From: Deltaproteobacteria bacterium
GTDB lineage: Bacteria; Desulfobacterota; Desulfuromonadia; Geobacterales; Pseudopelobacteraceae
Direction: 5' to 3'
Length of the DNA stretch: 64,000 nucleotides
Assembly (NCBI GenBank): GCA_021781535.1
Contig: JAJXWO010000007.1
Location: 1-64,000, forward strand
This document shows, piece after piece, positions 1 through 8,809 of the stretch. The notes below the pieces were generated by a model. That model was given only the letters and a program-made list of their open reading frames with translations, was not told where the DNA came from and did not search any database. The position numbers were made by a program, and so were the translations under genes. Position 1 is the first letter of the stretch. The number at the start of each line of letters is the position of its first letter.

Positions 1-360
1 GGCGAACGCCCGGCACATGGCCAGGGTGCCGAAGAAGTTGACTTCCATTTCCTCGCGCGAGGCCTCCATCCCGGCGAGTCCCAAGAGCGACACGCAACGA
101 TTGATGCCGGCATTATTGATCAGCAGGTTCACATCCACGCATTGTTCCGCGGCCATTGCCACACTGGCTGCAGAAGTAATATCCAGCCGGAGTGCCTCAA
201 TCCTTTCGGCATCGAATTGCGCCAATTCCTTAGCTGCCCCGATGGTCCGCGCTGCCGCGTAAACTTTCGCAGCTCCTCTATTCAGTAACTCCTTGATCAG
301 GGCGCTGCCGACGCCTCCGTTGGCGCCGGTTACCAACACAATTTTTCCTTCCAGATTCAT
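1..360 (-). CDS. SDR family oxidoreductase, 3' end beyond window
   Basis: This is the N-terminal 120 residues of a short-chain dehydrogenase/reductase; the gene runs off the left edge. The Rossmann glycine motif TGANGGVG is at residues 11-18, and the NNAG motif that stabilises the central sheet is at 82-85. Both are diagnostic of classical SDRs that use NAD(P)H. The catalytic Ser-Tyr-Lys part lies outside the window, so the substrate cannot be guessed. The ATG at 360 is preceded by AGGAG six bases upstream. The gene stands 185 bases downstream of the DUF1904 gene, on the same strand, with no clear terminator between them. Confidence 0.9.
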   Translation of the reverse strand, partial: MNLEGKIVLVTGANGGVGSALIKELLNRGAAKVYAAARTIGAAKELAQFDAERIEALRLDITSAASVAMAAEQCVDVNLLINNAGINRCVSLLGLAGMEASREEMEVNFFGTLAMCRAFA

Positions 361-545
361 GACTGCTCCTTTTAAACTTTGATTTTAAGTTTTGATGGTA
401 TTGTTGATTTTACAGTTTTTTATTATTTCAGTAAGCGGCAGGCTGACGGCGATACATGGTCATGAACTGCAACAGCACAACAACCCCGATCGTGGAGGCG
501 GCCTGGAGAGTTTGTACGTGATTTCATGGTGGTAACTATTTCTGA

Positions 546-887
546 TCAAGAATCGACTGGCAGCCAGCTGATGTTTTGTAACGACATTCCTTCTTTGTAG
601 TACAGGGAGGGGGTGAGCAGTACAAAGAAAATGTGGACATCCCGATAACCGTACCTGCTGAGAATGGCATGCAGGGCCGCGGCAATGGCGTCATGTTTCT
701 CCTGTGTCCGCGGAAACATGTATATTTCCAGTGAACGAGGTGTGGGCGTTATCTGCGTGATGCTGAGCAGCTCAACTTTGACAATTTCCCGCGGAACGGC
801 AGCTGTACGGGAAAATTCCTCTACAAGTACCGGTAATTGCTCCCGCAGAAAAAGATTTTCGAAACCTTTGAACCTCAAATATGGCAT
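546..887 (-). CDS. DUF1904 family protein (tautomerase-like fold)
   Basis: A small cytosolic protein of 113 residues that matches the DUF1904 family, beginning MPYLRFKG. The family is thought to share the tautomerase/MIF fold, in which the proline exposed after Met removal is the catalytic base; Pro2 is present here. The start is the ATG at 887, with GGAAG five bases upstream, and not the in-frame TTG 21 bases earlier. That choice matters because only it places Pro at position 2. The gene follows the HlyD gene by 26 bases on the same strand and may be its last operon partner. Substrate unknown. Confidence 0.75.
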   Translation of the reverse strand: MPYLRFKGFENLFLREQLPVLVEEFSRTAAVPREIVKVELLSITQITPTPRSLEIYMFPRTQEKHDAIAAALHAILSRYGYRDVHIFFVLLTPSLYYKEGMSLQNISWLPVDS

Positions 888-913
888 TGCATCTTCCGAC
901 TTTCTCAAAAATT

Positions 914-1780
914 TTAATTGGAATCACCGGCAATGACCGTACAGGTCATGCCTGCCGCAAGTGGCACAGTGTCCGGTATGGTGTCGATCTTGATTCGCAC
1001 CGGGATGCGTTGTGCGAGCCGTACCCAGTTAAAAATCGGATTGACGTCAGAGAGCAGTTCATGACCGGTGGGGTTGTCGTGATCGGTAATGCCACGGGAA
1101 AAGCTCTCGATATGCCCTTTCAGGAGAGGTGCATCGCCTATAAGCCGTATCTGGACCTGATCGCCCTGGTGCAGCAGATGGAGTTTCGTTTCCTCGAAAT
1201 AACCGTAGACCCAGAACGAATTCTTGTCGATCAATGCCAGTTTCGCTACTCCCGCCGTTGCAAAGTCGCCGGGATGAACACTCAAATTGGTGACGTAGCC
1301 GTCAACCGGCGCACGTACCTCGGTACGGCGCATGTTCAGCTTGGCCGTCTCCACCGAAATTTCGGCATCCTGATATGCTGCTGTGGCTGAATCAGCCTGA
1401 GACCGGGCATTTTCACGGCTTTCAGCGGATACCACGACACCCTCCAGATGGCCGCGTCGCTCGGACTCCTGTTCCCGCATCGTCATTACGGCCTTGCTGA
1501 CCGCCAAACGCGCTTTTGCCTGGTCAAGCGCCAAGCCATACCGTTCACGATCGACCGTGAACAGCAGATCCCCTTTGCGTACCACCTGATTGTCCCTGAC
1601 GGCAACCCGGACGACGATCCCGGAAACATCGGCCGCAATGTTGATCACGTCAGCGCGAACCCGTCCGTCACGGGTCCAGGGGGAGTTCATGTACCGGTTC
1701 CACAATCCCTTGCTCAACAGTATCGCTGCAGTGACGATGGCTATGGTTATGACAAAGTGAAACAGGTACCTTATTTTCAT
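914..1780 (-). CDS. HlyD-family efflux adaptor, AaeA/EmrA-like
   Basis: Periplasmic membrane-fusion protein of 288 residues. One N-terminal membrane anchor (about residues 8-24) is followed by a biotinyl-lipoyl-like half (AADVSGIVVRVAV, about 50-62), a helical hairpin (about 80-150) and the second lipoyl half (RAPVDGYVTNLSV, about 156-168). Such proteins bridge an inner-membrane pump and an outer-membrane channel. The order MarR, OMP lipoprotein, FUSC, DUF1656, HlyD is the classic aaeXAB-like arrangement for export of aromatic carboxylic acids. The substrate is inferred from that family resemblance only. The gene starts 35 bases after the DUF1656 gene. Confidence 0.88.
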   Translation of the reverse strand: MKIRYLFHFVITIAIVTAAILLSKGLWNRYMNSPWTRDGRVRADVINIAADVSGIVVRVAVRDNQVVRKGDLLFTVDRERYGLALDQAKARLAVSKAVMTMREQESERRGHLEGVVVSAESRENARSQADSATAAYQDAEISVETAKLNMRRTEVRAPVDGYVTNLSVHPGDFATAGVAKLALIDKNSFWVYGYFEETKLHLLHQGDQVQIRLIGDAPLLKGHIESFSRGITDHDNPTGHELLSDVNPIFNWVRLAQRIPVRIKIDTIPDTVPLAAGMTCTVIAGDSN

Positions 1781-1815
1781 ATGAAATTTCCTTTTAGTAT
1801 CCGTACCGGGATCTG

Positions 1816-2016
1816 TTAACGGAGCGCGAGCAGGCCGCAGATGCCGAAAATGCAGAAGAAAATCGAGACCCGGAACAATGGCGGGTGCCAGACATGTCGA
1901 TAGACGCCTATTCGTCCCATAATCCTGTCAAGTATCGTCTGGAGGACTACGCTCACAAGGAATACGAGAAACAATGACGGCACCAGTGCGCCAAACAGGG
2001 AAAGCTCACGCGGCAT
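1816..2016 (-). CDS. DUF1656 small membrane protein (AaeX-like)
   Basis: A 66-residue protein with two predicted membrane segments (about residues 9-29 and 45-64), matching DUF1656/AaeX proteins that sit between FUSC and HlyD genes in aromatic-acid efflux operons. The start MPRELSLFG at 2016 gives the family length. A longer in-frame reading back to 2175 lies wholly inside the FUSC gene and is not used. It overlaps the 3' end of the FUSC gene by 11 bases, so the two are probably translationally coupled. The molecular role of AaeX proteins is not established. Confidence 0.82.
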   Translation of the reverse strand: MPRELSLFGALVPSLFLVFLVSVVLQTILDRIMGRIGVYRHVWHPPLFRVSIFFCIFGICGLLALR

Positions 2017-4192
2017 AGACAATATCCTTCGTAGTTTGTTCAGGTAGGCCGCCAACAGCGGTGGCGAGAGCTGTTTCATCATCGAGAAGTGATGTTCGAA
2101 TGAGATGGAGCGAAGTCCACATACGGTGCAGGATATCCCTTTCATGCGGGGCACGTGACTCCAACCCCATTTCATGCTGGATTGCGTTAATGGTCACCGT
2201 TACACTATCAAGGGCATCGTCGCGGTGACGGGCGGAAAGCCGGCTGAAAAGGCGTGCCGTCGACCGGATGCTTTCCTGTACCCTGTCCGACACATGGTGA
2301 GGCATCTGCATCATGGCCGTATCTTCCCGCACATGAATCACGGCGCGGCCGATCTCTCTGACCGAAAATAGCCAGGCGACAAGCCGCTGGTTTTGATCAT
2401 CTGCCAGGTGCCTGGTTGATTCCAGCCTGTGCAGCAGGTCGTAGGTACCGCTTTCAAAACGGTTAATAAGGCCCGGAATCGGATCAAAACAGGCCGTGAC
2501 TACCTGTCTGCGGATTTGACCGGCCAGACGGCGCTTGTACCAGGCTCCGGTGGCAGGCACCAGGGTCATGAATACCAATCCTGCTATTGCCGTACCTAAT
2601 AGCGCAGCGGAACCTTCATTTATAACTCCAATAGGGTTGGATACCATGGGATTCGACGGGGAAAGCATTGCACAGAAAAAGACCACGTAACCGGTACCGA
2701 TGGCGATCCATCTGGGATAGGTGATGATGTAGGACCCGACCATTAAAAAGGGAAGGAGTGACGCACCGAAAAGTAGGAACCCGTCCAGCAGCGGCATGAT
2801 GAGGCACGCAAACAGGACTGCGGAGACATACCCTGACCCGTGCCCCATGGTCATATGCCGTACCCCGCGGTATTGGTCAGGGGTGGACCCGAACAGAGCG
2901 CTCGTGACTGCCACAAAACTGAGGGCACTGGCACCATAGGGCCACGCAGAGGCAATCCAGAACACACTGACCAGCAGAATTGAGACAAAAGCCTTTCCCC
3001 CGGCCAAAAGCGCAACAACCGGGTCGGTGTGCGTTGCAAAACAGATGTCGTCCGGCGACTTTGGCCCCTGATCATTATCCGGCAGGTTTGCATAGGATCG
3101 TGTGTAGGCATGCAATTCGCGCAGGAAGCGGTGCAAAAGTTCAATCGCCGTTTCGAAATCCACCGCATTTTGGGGGTCGCTGAGGGACGGATTATTCTTT
3201 TTCAACGCCGTTATTTTTCGCGAGAGAATTGCCCGGAATGCGGCAAGGCGACGGGCGCTCATACGCGCCGCTTCGGCACTGCGCGGAGATGCTCCGGTCG
3301 TTGCAAGTGTTTGTCCCAGTGAAGCGTACAGTTCAGTGAGCGCCTCCCCAGCCGGCGCGGCATTTTTTGTCAGCCGATTCATGATCTGGTGAAAGGAATA
3401 GAAGGTGGTTGATGCCGCCATAAATTCGCTATTGAGTTTTCGCAGCTTCAGGTCGCGGCAACGAACTTCCGAATCTTCCAGAACGGCTACGCTCCGTATG
3501 GATTCGAGGACAAGCACATTGCCGACCAGCTTCAACTGCATGGCTTCCAGTTCCGTGCGGCTTGCCGTACCGGAAAGCGATGCGCGCACGAAAGCCATGA
3601 AATCCGCATAGCGGTTTTGTATGTTGCTCTTTATCTGATCGGAAAGACGACGCGGAAGAATAATGTCGCTGACCACGCCGGCGCACAGAATGCCGAGTGT
3701 TACTTCCGAGAGTCTGGTAATCGCAAGCGAAAAGAATGCATGGGGCTGCGGCGCGGCCGCTAACCCGGCAAGGGCGGCCGAATATCCGGCAAGTACGAAT
3801 CCGTATGATTTGAAGTCGCGAAAAAATGCGGCGCCAGCTGTACAGAAACCTACCCACAGCGCCAATCCGAGCAGAAACAGCACCGGTTCCTGTGCGCACA
3901 GGCTGATGAGCAGAAGGCTTACTGTGATGCCCCCCAGCGTACCGCCGATACGATAGAGACTTTTCGTCAGGATCATTCCCGTTTGAGGGCGCATGACAAT
4001 AAAGACCGTTATCATCGCCAACCGCGGCTGTTCAAGCTGAAAGCGCATCGACAGCCACATGGCCAGAAGTGCTGCTAAAGCGGACTTAAAAACAAATATC
4101 CATCGCCACCCTTCCGTTTTACCCCATAGAGCGGTTTCTCGCTTCAGTGCGGACAGCCAGGGTGCCGTAGCACATGAATTGGAAAGACTCAT
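2006..4192 (-). CDS. FUSC family inner-membrane transporter (AaeB-like)
   Basis: A 728-residue inner-membrane protein with the FUSC layout: an N-terminal block of about six hydrophobic segments (about residues 30-180), a long cytosolic helical region (about 190-385), a second hydrophobic block (about 390-530) and a C-terminal cytosolic tail. AaeB-type FUSC proteins export p-hydroxybenzoate and related acids with an HlyD partner. The start overlaps the stop of the outer-membrane gene by four bases (ATGA), and the end overlaps the DUF1656 gene. The operon also encodes an outer-membrane channel, so a complete tripartite pump is present. Confidence 0.88.
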   Translation of the reverse strand: MSLSNSCATAPWLSALKRETALWGKTEGWRWIFVFKSALAALLAMWLSMRFQLEQPRLAMITVFIVMRPQTGMILTKSLYRIGGTLGGITVSLLLISLCAQEPVLFLLGLALWVGFCTAGAAFFRDFKSYGFVLAGYSAALAGLAAAPQPHAFFSLAITRLSEVTLGILCAGVVSDIILPRRLSDQIKSNIQNRYADFMAFVRASLSGTASRTELEAMQLKLVGNVLVLESIRSVAVLEDSEVRCRDLKLRKLNSEFMAASTTFYSFHQIMNRLTKNAAPAGEALTELYASLGQTLATTGASPRSAEAARMSARRLAAFRAILSRKITALKKNNPSLSDPQNAVDFETAIELLHRFLRELHAYTRSYANLPDNDQGPKSPDDICFATHTDPVVALLAGGKAFVSILLVSVFWIASAWPYGASALSFVAVTSALFGSTPDQYRGVRHMTMGHGSGYVSAVLFACLIMPLLDGFLLFGASLLPFLMVGSYIITYPRWIAIGTGYVVFFCAMLSPSNPMVSNPIGVINEGSAALLGTAIAGLVFMTLVPATGAWYKRRLAGQIRRQVVTACFDPIPGLINRFESGTYDLLHRLESTRHLADDQNQRLVAWLFSVREIGRAVIHVREDTAMMQMPHHVSDRVQESIRSTARLFSRLSARHRDDALDSVTVTINAIQHEMGLESRAPHERDILHRMWTSLHLIRTSLLDDETALATAVGGLPEQTTKDIVYAA

Positions 4193-5682
4193 AACGGCCG
4201 CTCTGACCCGGGGTGCGTTACCGGCACACCACCACCGAGGGCCTGCATCAGGCCGGCATAGGCATCAAGGAAATGCGCCTCAACCTGCACTTTTTGCTGA
4301 GTCTCCAGCAGGGTCTGATTCTGCGCATTGAGGACGATCAGATAATCGGTAAGCCCTGCCCGAAAGCTTTTCAAAGCAATGTCATAGGCCCGCTTGGCCA
4401 GTGCTTTGGCTTCATTGACTTGGGTTCGTTGCTTACCCAGTGAGCGCAGCGTCACAATCTGATCGGCAACATTGTTCATTGCTCGGATCACCGTGTCATT
4501 ATACGATTCAACCGCAATATCGTAGTCAGCGGTTGAGGCGCCCAGCTGGCTCCGCAGCCGTCCCCCCTCAAATATCGGCAGAGATATTGCCGGGCCGAAA
4601 CCAGCTATCAGCGATCCCGGCGACAGAAACTGGGCGAAACCAAGGGATTGCAGCCCTGTAAACGCATTCAGGTTGATATTCGGATAAAATGCCGCCTTGG
4701 CCACACCAATACTCTTGCCGGCCGCTTCCACTCTCCACCGCTGAGCTACCACGTCAGGGCGACGCCCCAGGAGGTCTGCAGGGAGGAGATCAGGCAGCTG
4801 TGCCGGCAGGTCAAAACGAAGGGAAGGACGGCGAATCTGTTCACCATCGCCAGGGCCTTTGCCGGTAAGGGCACTCAGCTGATTGTGCAGCAACTCGATG
4901 GACGCGGACATCCTCTCGATCTCCGCATGTGCCGCTGGCAACGGCGCCTCTGCCTGGCTCAGGTCGAGCTCGGTTGCAAGCCCCGCCGCAAAGCGCTTCC
5001 GCGTAATATCAAAGATCTCCTGTCGTTGTTTCAAGGTTGCCTGAGCGGTTTCCTCCAGCATGCACTGGAGTGACAACTGAACATAAATCCTGACCACCGT
5101 CGTTTCAAGGGCAAGTAGGACCTCTTGTGCCTCGGCGGCTGTCACCTGTACGGAGTCCAGCGCTGCGGCAAGAACACTGCGGTTCTTCCCCCAAAGGTCA
5201 AGATCGCAGGCAATGTCGATCGTCGCGATGTTGTTCCAGGCCCAGTTCCCTGCATACGGCGCTTTTACAAAGTGATGCTCGGTGAACCGCTGTTCGCTGA
5301 AGGATGCACCCCCCTCGATGGTGGGTAGCAATGCCGCTGAAGCGACACCTCTGAGCGCCTGTACTTTAGCAATGCGAGCTTGCGCAATACGCATGGTCGG
5401 GTTTCCCGACGTCGCCTCAATTACCAGCCGGTCCAACTGCGGGTCACCATACGCTTTCCACCACTGTTGTGATGGCCATGAGGCTGCCGAAGGTGACTCC
5501 GGCTTAAGTATATGGCCGCCATTCAGGTGATTAGCATCAAGCAGGAGAGAATGGGGCGAAATAGCAGCCGGGAAACTGGCACAGCCGCCGAGAAAAAGCA
5601 TCGACCCGATTTTCAGAAAACCACACAATTTAATTTTTATCAGATCGAAAGACAGAACGAACTCCTGTGCGTTTTTATGCAC
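4189..5682 (-). CDS. Outer-membrane efflux lipoprotein, NodT/TolC family
   Basis: About 497 residues with the duplicated outer-membrane efflux protein domain typical of NodT/OprM channels. The N-terminal hydrophobic stretch ends in a lipobox LGGC with the acceptor Cys at residue 34, so the mature protein is probably lipid-anchored. It is the exit duct for the HlyD/FUSC pump encoded downstream. The start is uncertain. The ATG at 5682 has no good ribosome-binding site and gives a long n-region; an in-frame TTG 18 codons later would also keep the lipobox. It lies 18 bases after the MarR gene and overlaps the FUSC gene by four bases. Confidence 0.88.
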   Translation of the reverse strand: MHKNAQEFVLSFDLIKIKLCGFLKIGSMLFLGGCASFPAAISPHSLLLDANHLNGGHILKPESPSAASWPSQQWWKAYGDPQLDRLVIEATSGNPTMRIAQARIAKVQALRGVASAALLPTIEGGASFSEQRFTEHHFVKAPYAGNWAWNNIATIDIACDLDLWGKNRSVLAAALDSVQVTAAEAQEVLLALETTVVRIYVQLSLQCMLEETAQATLKQRQEIFDITRKRFAAGLATELDLSQAEAPLPAAHAEIERMSASIELLHNQLSALTGKGPGDGEQIRRPSLRFDLPAQLPDLLPADLLGRRPDVVAQRWRVEAAGKSIGVAKAAFYPNINLNAFTGLQSLGFAQFLSPGSLIAGFGPAISLPIFEGGRLRSQLGASTADYDIAVESYNDTVIRAMNNVADQIVTLRSLGKQRTQVNEAKALAKRAYDIALKSFRAGLTDYLIVLNAQNQTLLETQQKVQVEAHFLDAYAGLMQALGGGVPVTHPGSERPL

Positions 5683-5700
5683 GCTGCAGATTGCACAGTT

Positions 5701-6165
5701 TTACTTTTTAACCCGTTTCCGGGCGTCATTTACTGTTGCCTCCAGGGTCAGGACAAACCGTCCGAACTGTGCAATTTCAGCGTCGTTAAAGGGACTTAAA
5801 AGCTTATTTTCAAGGAGTGTTACGATTTCCCGGATGCGGGCTACGATCAGTCGGCCCTCCGGAGTCAGACAGAGAAGCTTTGCACGGCGGTCCGTACCAT
5901 CTTCCGACCGCTGGATCAACCCCTTGGTTACCAAGGTATCGATAAGGCGGACGAGGGAAGGCCCTTCAATGCCGACCGATGCCGCCAGGTCTTTCTGGCG
6001 AACACCGTCACCCAGAAGGTGCAGGTGCAAGAGGGGGCGCCAGGTGGCATCCGTCAGCCCGGCAGCTTGAAATTCATGGTCAAGCGTCTGGCGCCAGCGC
6101 CGTGTCAAGAGACCAATATGGTAGAGGAGAGTGTTGCGGTCGATATTTCCGATATTATTGCCCAT
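5701..6165 (-). CDS. MarR family transcriptional regulator
   Basis: A 154-residue winged-helix regulator, first gene of the efflux operon. The recognition region QKDLAASVGIEGPSLVRLID (about residues 57-76) is followed by the wing with the conserved DRRAK (about 92-96), both hallmarks of MarR. Family members usually repress their own operon and are released by phenolic or aromatic ligands, which fits an aromatic-acid pump. Length is typical. The ATG lies just downstream of an AT-rich region with a GCATA/TATGC inverted repeat that could be its operator. Ligand and exact targets are inferred. Confidence 0.9.
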   Translation of the reverse strand: MGNNIGNIDRNTLLYHIGLLTRRWRQTLDHEFQAAGLTDATWRPLLHLHLLGDGVRQKDLAASVGIEGPSLVRLIDTLVTKGLIQRSEDGTDRRAKLLCLTPEGRLIVARIREIVTLLENKLLSPFNDAEIAQFGRFVLTLEATVNDARKRVKK

Positions 6166-6177
6166 GAAAGATAGATA

Positions 6178-6198
6178 GCATACTAACTATTATTATGC
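6178..6198. promoter_or_regulatory. Candidate MarR operator (inverted repeat)
   Basis: GCATA at 6178-6182 and TATGC at 6194-6198 form an inverted repeat with an 11-base AT-rich spacer, 13 bases upstream of the marR start codon. MarR dimers usually bind short AT-rich dyads in this place. Only five bases per arm match, so this is a weak sequence-only call. Confidence 0.3.
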
Positions 6199-6700
6199 AA
6201 TATATTTTTGATGGTGTTGTTTTGGATTGTTAACTTGCGAGATATACGTGATAAATCTATATAGCGCCCAATTTGGGCAGAATTCGGTAGACTGAATTAG
6301 GATATAGTCAGTATGCGGACAAATCCAGGCACTGGCGGGAGACTATAATAAACGACTGGGGTTCCTACGATTGTTGCAGTTTCTCTTTCAATCAATATCA
6401 TTAAGCTTTCTCATCAGAATTGTTGGTTGAAAGTATTTTTGAAGTATTCAGACGTGTAAACAGGGAGATACCCAAAATATGCAACAAACTGGAAGGGCAT
6501 AGGCGCAACCATTTATCGATTTATCGTCAGCACATAGGACTGATCACATAATGCCCAAACCTAGAAGCAAAGATGTGCTATTTAAGCCTTGTCCTTATAG
6601 CTTATAGCTAAGTCATTTTAACTATCTTTATTTTACTTTCTGGCATAACGTAAATCTGTTTTTTGTGTGCTTAAATTTTAGTCAAGTAAAAGGAGGATGT
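6199..6700. other. AT-rich intergenic region upstream of the OmpA gene
   Basis: The longest gene-free stretch in the window (535 bases in all, 6166-6700). It is clearly more AT-rich than its surroundings and must hold the divergent promoters of the efflux operon and the OmpA gene. Visible structure is limited to a 13-base palindrome GCCCAATTTGGGC at 6266-6278, a TTATAGC direct repeat near 6595-6610, and AGGAGG at 6691-6696 in front of the OmpA ATG. I recognise no riboswitch, tRNA or conserved ORF. Confidence 0.6.
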
Positions 6701-8158
6701 ATGAAAAAGAAACTTGTTGCATTGATACTGTCCAGCGCAGTCCTGAGTATCACGGCGGCTCCCGCTATCGCCGGTGAGAGAGATGGAGCGTTTTCCATTT
6801 CGCCTTTTGTCGGTGGTTACACCTTCGACGGTGTTCAGCATCTGGAAACCGCGCCTGTGTTTGGATTGCGCCTCGGGTACGATCTGACAAAGAACTGGGG
6901 CGCTGAAGCGGTTGGTGATTACCTGGCGACAGATGGGACTCGCTCGGAAAGAAGCATTAACGCATTATCCTATCGTCTGGATGTACTCTATAACTTCATG
7001 CCAGACGGACCGCTGGTGCCCTACCTTGCTGTGGGCGGCGGTGGCATTACAGCCGGTCATGGATCTAATTTCCAGGCTGGTGGCAGCAACACCAGCGCAA
7101 CTGCCAATGTAGGCGGGGGACTCAAGTACTTCCTGACCGACTCGATTGCATTGCGCGGCGATGCCCGTCAGTTGTTTGTTTTTGAAAATCCTAATAGCCC
7201 TAAATACAACTGGGAATACACTGCAGGGCTCACCTTCCTCTTGGGTGGCAAGCAAGCGGCAGCTCCTGCTCCGGTTCAGCCGCCACCGGCTCCAGCTGCC
7301 CCAACAAGCAGCCTTGATGTAGCGCCTGGTTCGATCACAAAAGGGGAAACGGCCACTCTCAGCTGGACTTCCCAAAACGCCACAAACTGCGATATCAAGC
7401 CGAATATCGGGTCGGTAAAACCCCAGGGGAGCATGACCATCACACCTTCGTCCGACACCACCTATAGCCTGTCGTGCAATGGCCCTGGCGGCACATCGAA
7501 CAGCTCCGCGAATATTGCAGTTGCTGCTCCGCCACTGCCGAAAGCCCCGACAAGCAGCCTGTCGGCAACCCCTGCCTCCATAACAAAGGGTGAATCAGCC
7601 ACGCTCAACTGGACATCACAAAATACCTCGAAGTGTGCTATTCAACCTGTTATCGGCTCCGTCCAGACGCAGGGTAGTATGAGCACCACACCCGCAGAAA
7701 ACACCTCCTACACATTGACCTGCGAAGGCGCAGGCGGAGTTACTACAAGTGTGGCCAACGTAGCCGTTATTGTCCCTCCACCGGTAGAAATTCCGAAAGC
7801 CGCCGCCAAGCTCTGCAGCCCAACAGTAATCGATATCCAGTTTGATACCAACAAGTCCAACATCAAACCCCAGTATAAAAATGAGTTGAAAACACTGGCC
7901 GATTTCCTCAAGGAATTCCCGAACGCCAAAGGGGTTATCGAAGGACATACCGACAATGTTGGCAACAAGGCGAGCAACATGAAGCTCTCACAGCGGCGTG
8001 CTGATAGCGTTCGTAGCTACCTCATCAAGACTTTCGGAATTGCACCTGAGCGTATCAAAGCTGAGGGTTATGGCCCTACCAAGCCTGTGGCCGACAACAA
8101 GACCAAGGAAGGCAAGGCTAAAAACCGCCGTATTGAAGCTAACTTCATCTGTGAGTAA
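6701..8158 (+). CDS. OmpA family outer-membrane protein with two central repeats
   Basis: A 485-residue protein. The signal peptide ends near residue 24 (AIA/GE). An OmpA-like beta-barrel follows (about 28-183), then a Pro/Ala linker (186-200), two tandem repeats of about 75 residues (201-275 and 283-356), and an OmpA peptidoglycan-binding domain (about 370-485) with GHTDNVG at 415-421 and the LSQRRADSV helix at 429-437. Each repeat holds two cysteines at matching places (C230/C259 and C312/C341), suggesting one disulfide per repeat in an Ig-like fold. The start ATG has a perfect AGGAGG. The protein would tether the outer membrane to the cell wall; the repeats may act as a periplasmic spacer. 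Confidence 0.9.
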   Translation: MKKKLVALILSSAVLSITAAPAIAGERDGAFSISPFVGGYTFDGVQHLETAPVFGLRLGYDLTKNWGAEAVGDYLATDGTRSERSINALSYRLDVLYNFMPDGPLVPYLAVGGGGITAGHGSNFQAGGSNTSATANVGGGLKYFLTDSIALRGDARQLFVFENPNSPKYNWEYTAGLTFLLGGKQAAAPAPVQPPPAPAAPTSSLDVAPGSITKGETATLSWTSQNATNCDIKPNIGSVKPQGSMTITPSSDTTYSLSCNGPGGTSNSSANIAVAAPPLPKAPTSSLSATPASITKGESATLNWTSQNTSKCAIQPVIGSVQTQGSMSTTPAENTSYTLTCEGAGGVTTSVANVAVIVPPPVEIPKAAAKLCSPTVIDIQFDTNKSNIKPQYKNELKTLADFLKEFPNAKGVIEGHTDNVGNKASNMKLSQRRADSVRSYLIKTFGIAPERIKAEGYGPTKPVADNKTKEGKAKNRRIEANFICE

Positions 8159-8252
8159 ACGTTTGATATAGCTTGAAGTAACAGGCCATACCGAAATATA
8201 TGAGATAACGATGTTCATTTTACTAAGAAAATTCAAATACGGGGGATTTGCA

Positions 8253-8621
8253 ATGAAAAAAGAATTATCTGCTCTGGTTGCCGCTCTGGTTGCGGTTTCT
8301 TTCTCTAGCGTGTTATTTGCTGCTGAACCAGCGGGACAATATTCACCAGCCTCGGATCTGCTTAAAAAGGAGCAGACACTGAAAGATAAAGCATCGACAA
8401 AAGAAGGGATCATCAAGGATAAGATGCTAAAGAAACAAGCTGAAATTCAGCAGAAAAAGAAAAAACAGGAAGAAAAGGCTCTTGAAGCAAAGACAAAGAA
8501 GAACAAAGCAAAAGAGGCTCTTAAAAAGAAGAAAGAGAAGACCTCCAAGGATGTGAAGGAAATCAAGAATCAGACGAACAAGGATTTCAACGACATCAAG
8601 GGCCTTAAGGACGTTAAATAG
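8253..8621 (+). CDS. Lysine-rich small exported protein
   Basis: A 122-residue protein of unknown function. A signal peptide (residues 1 to about 23, cleavage after LFA) precedes a strongly basic, Lys/Glu/Gln-rich mature region (about 35-122) that looks like a single long helix or coiled coil without hydrophobic core residues. The ATG at 8253 follows GGGGGA by five bases. It lies 94 bases after the OmpA gene and before a strong terminator, so the two genes could be co-transcribed. A role in binding acidic envelope polymers or peptidoglycan is only a guess from charge. Confidence 0.7.
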   Translation: MKKELSALVAALVAVSFSSVLFAAEPAGQYSPASDLLKKEQTLKDKASTKEGIIKDKMLKKQAEIQQKKKKQEEKALEAKTKKNKAKEALKKKKEKTSKDVKEIKNQTNKDFNDIKGLKDVK

Positions 8622-8676
8622 TCACGGCTCATCCTAAAGAGAGAACGTCAATTTGTAGGGACAGTTTTAGTACAAT

Positions 8677-8703
8677 AGGCCCCCCGGCAAAACCGGGGGG
8701 CCT
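8677..8703. terminator. GC-rich hairpin between convergent genes
   Basis: A perfect 11-base-pair stem, AGGCCCCCCGG (8677-8687) and its complement (8693-8703), with loop CAAAA. It sits between the plus-strand lysine-rich gene and the minus-strand YidB-like gene. There is no proper U-tract on either side, so efficiency is uncertain, but position and stability suit a bidirectional terminator. Confidence 0.75.
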
Positions 8704-8809
8704 CAAACGTTTTACAGTTCCGGGATAATGTGGAAACTCCCAGCTGAGAACCGCTCAAAGTTTACGTGATCAAGTTGAGCTGCCCCTTTGCTATCCGGAT
8801 GAATCATGT

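Noticed and set aside
6266-6278. Palindrome GCCCAATTTGGGC as an operator
   Set aside because: Perfect but isolated; no regulator or promoter position supports a specific role.
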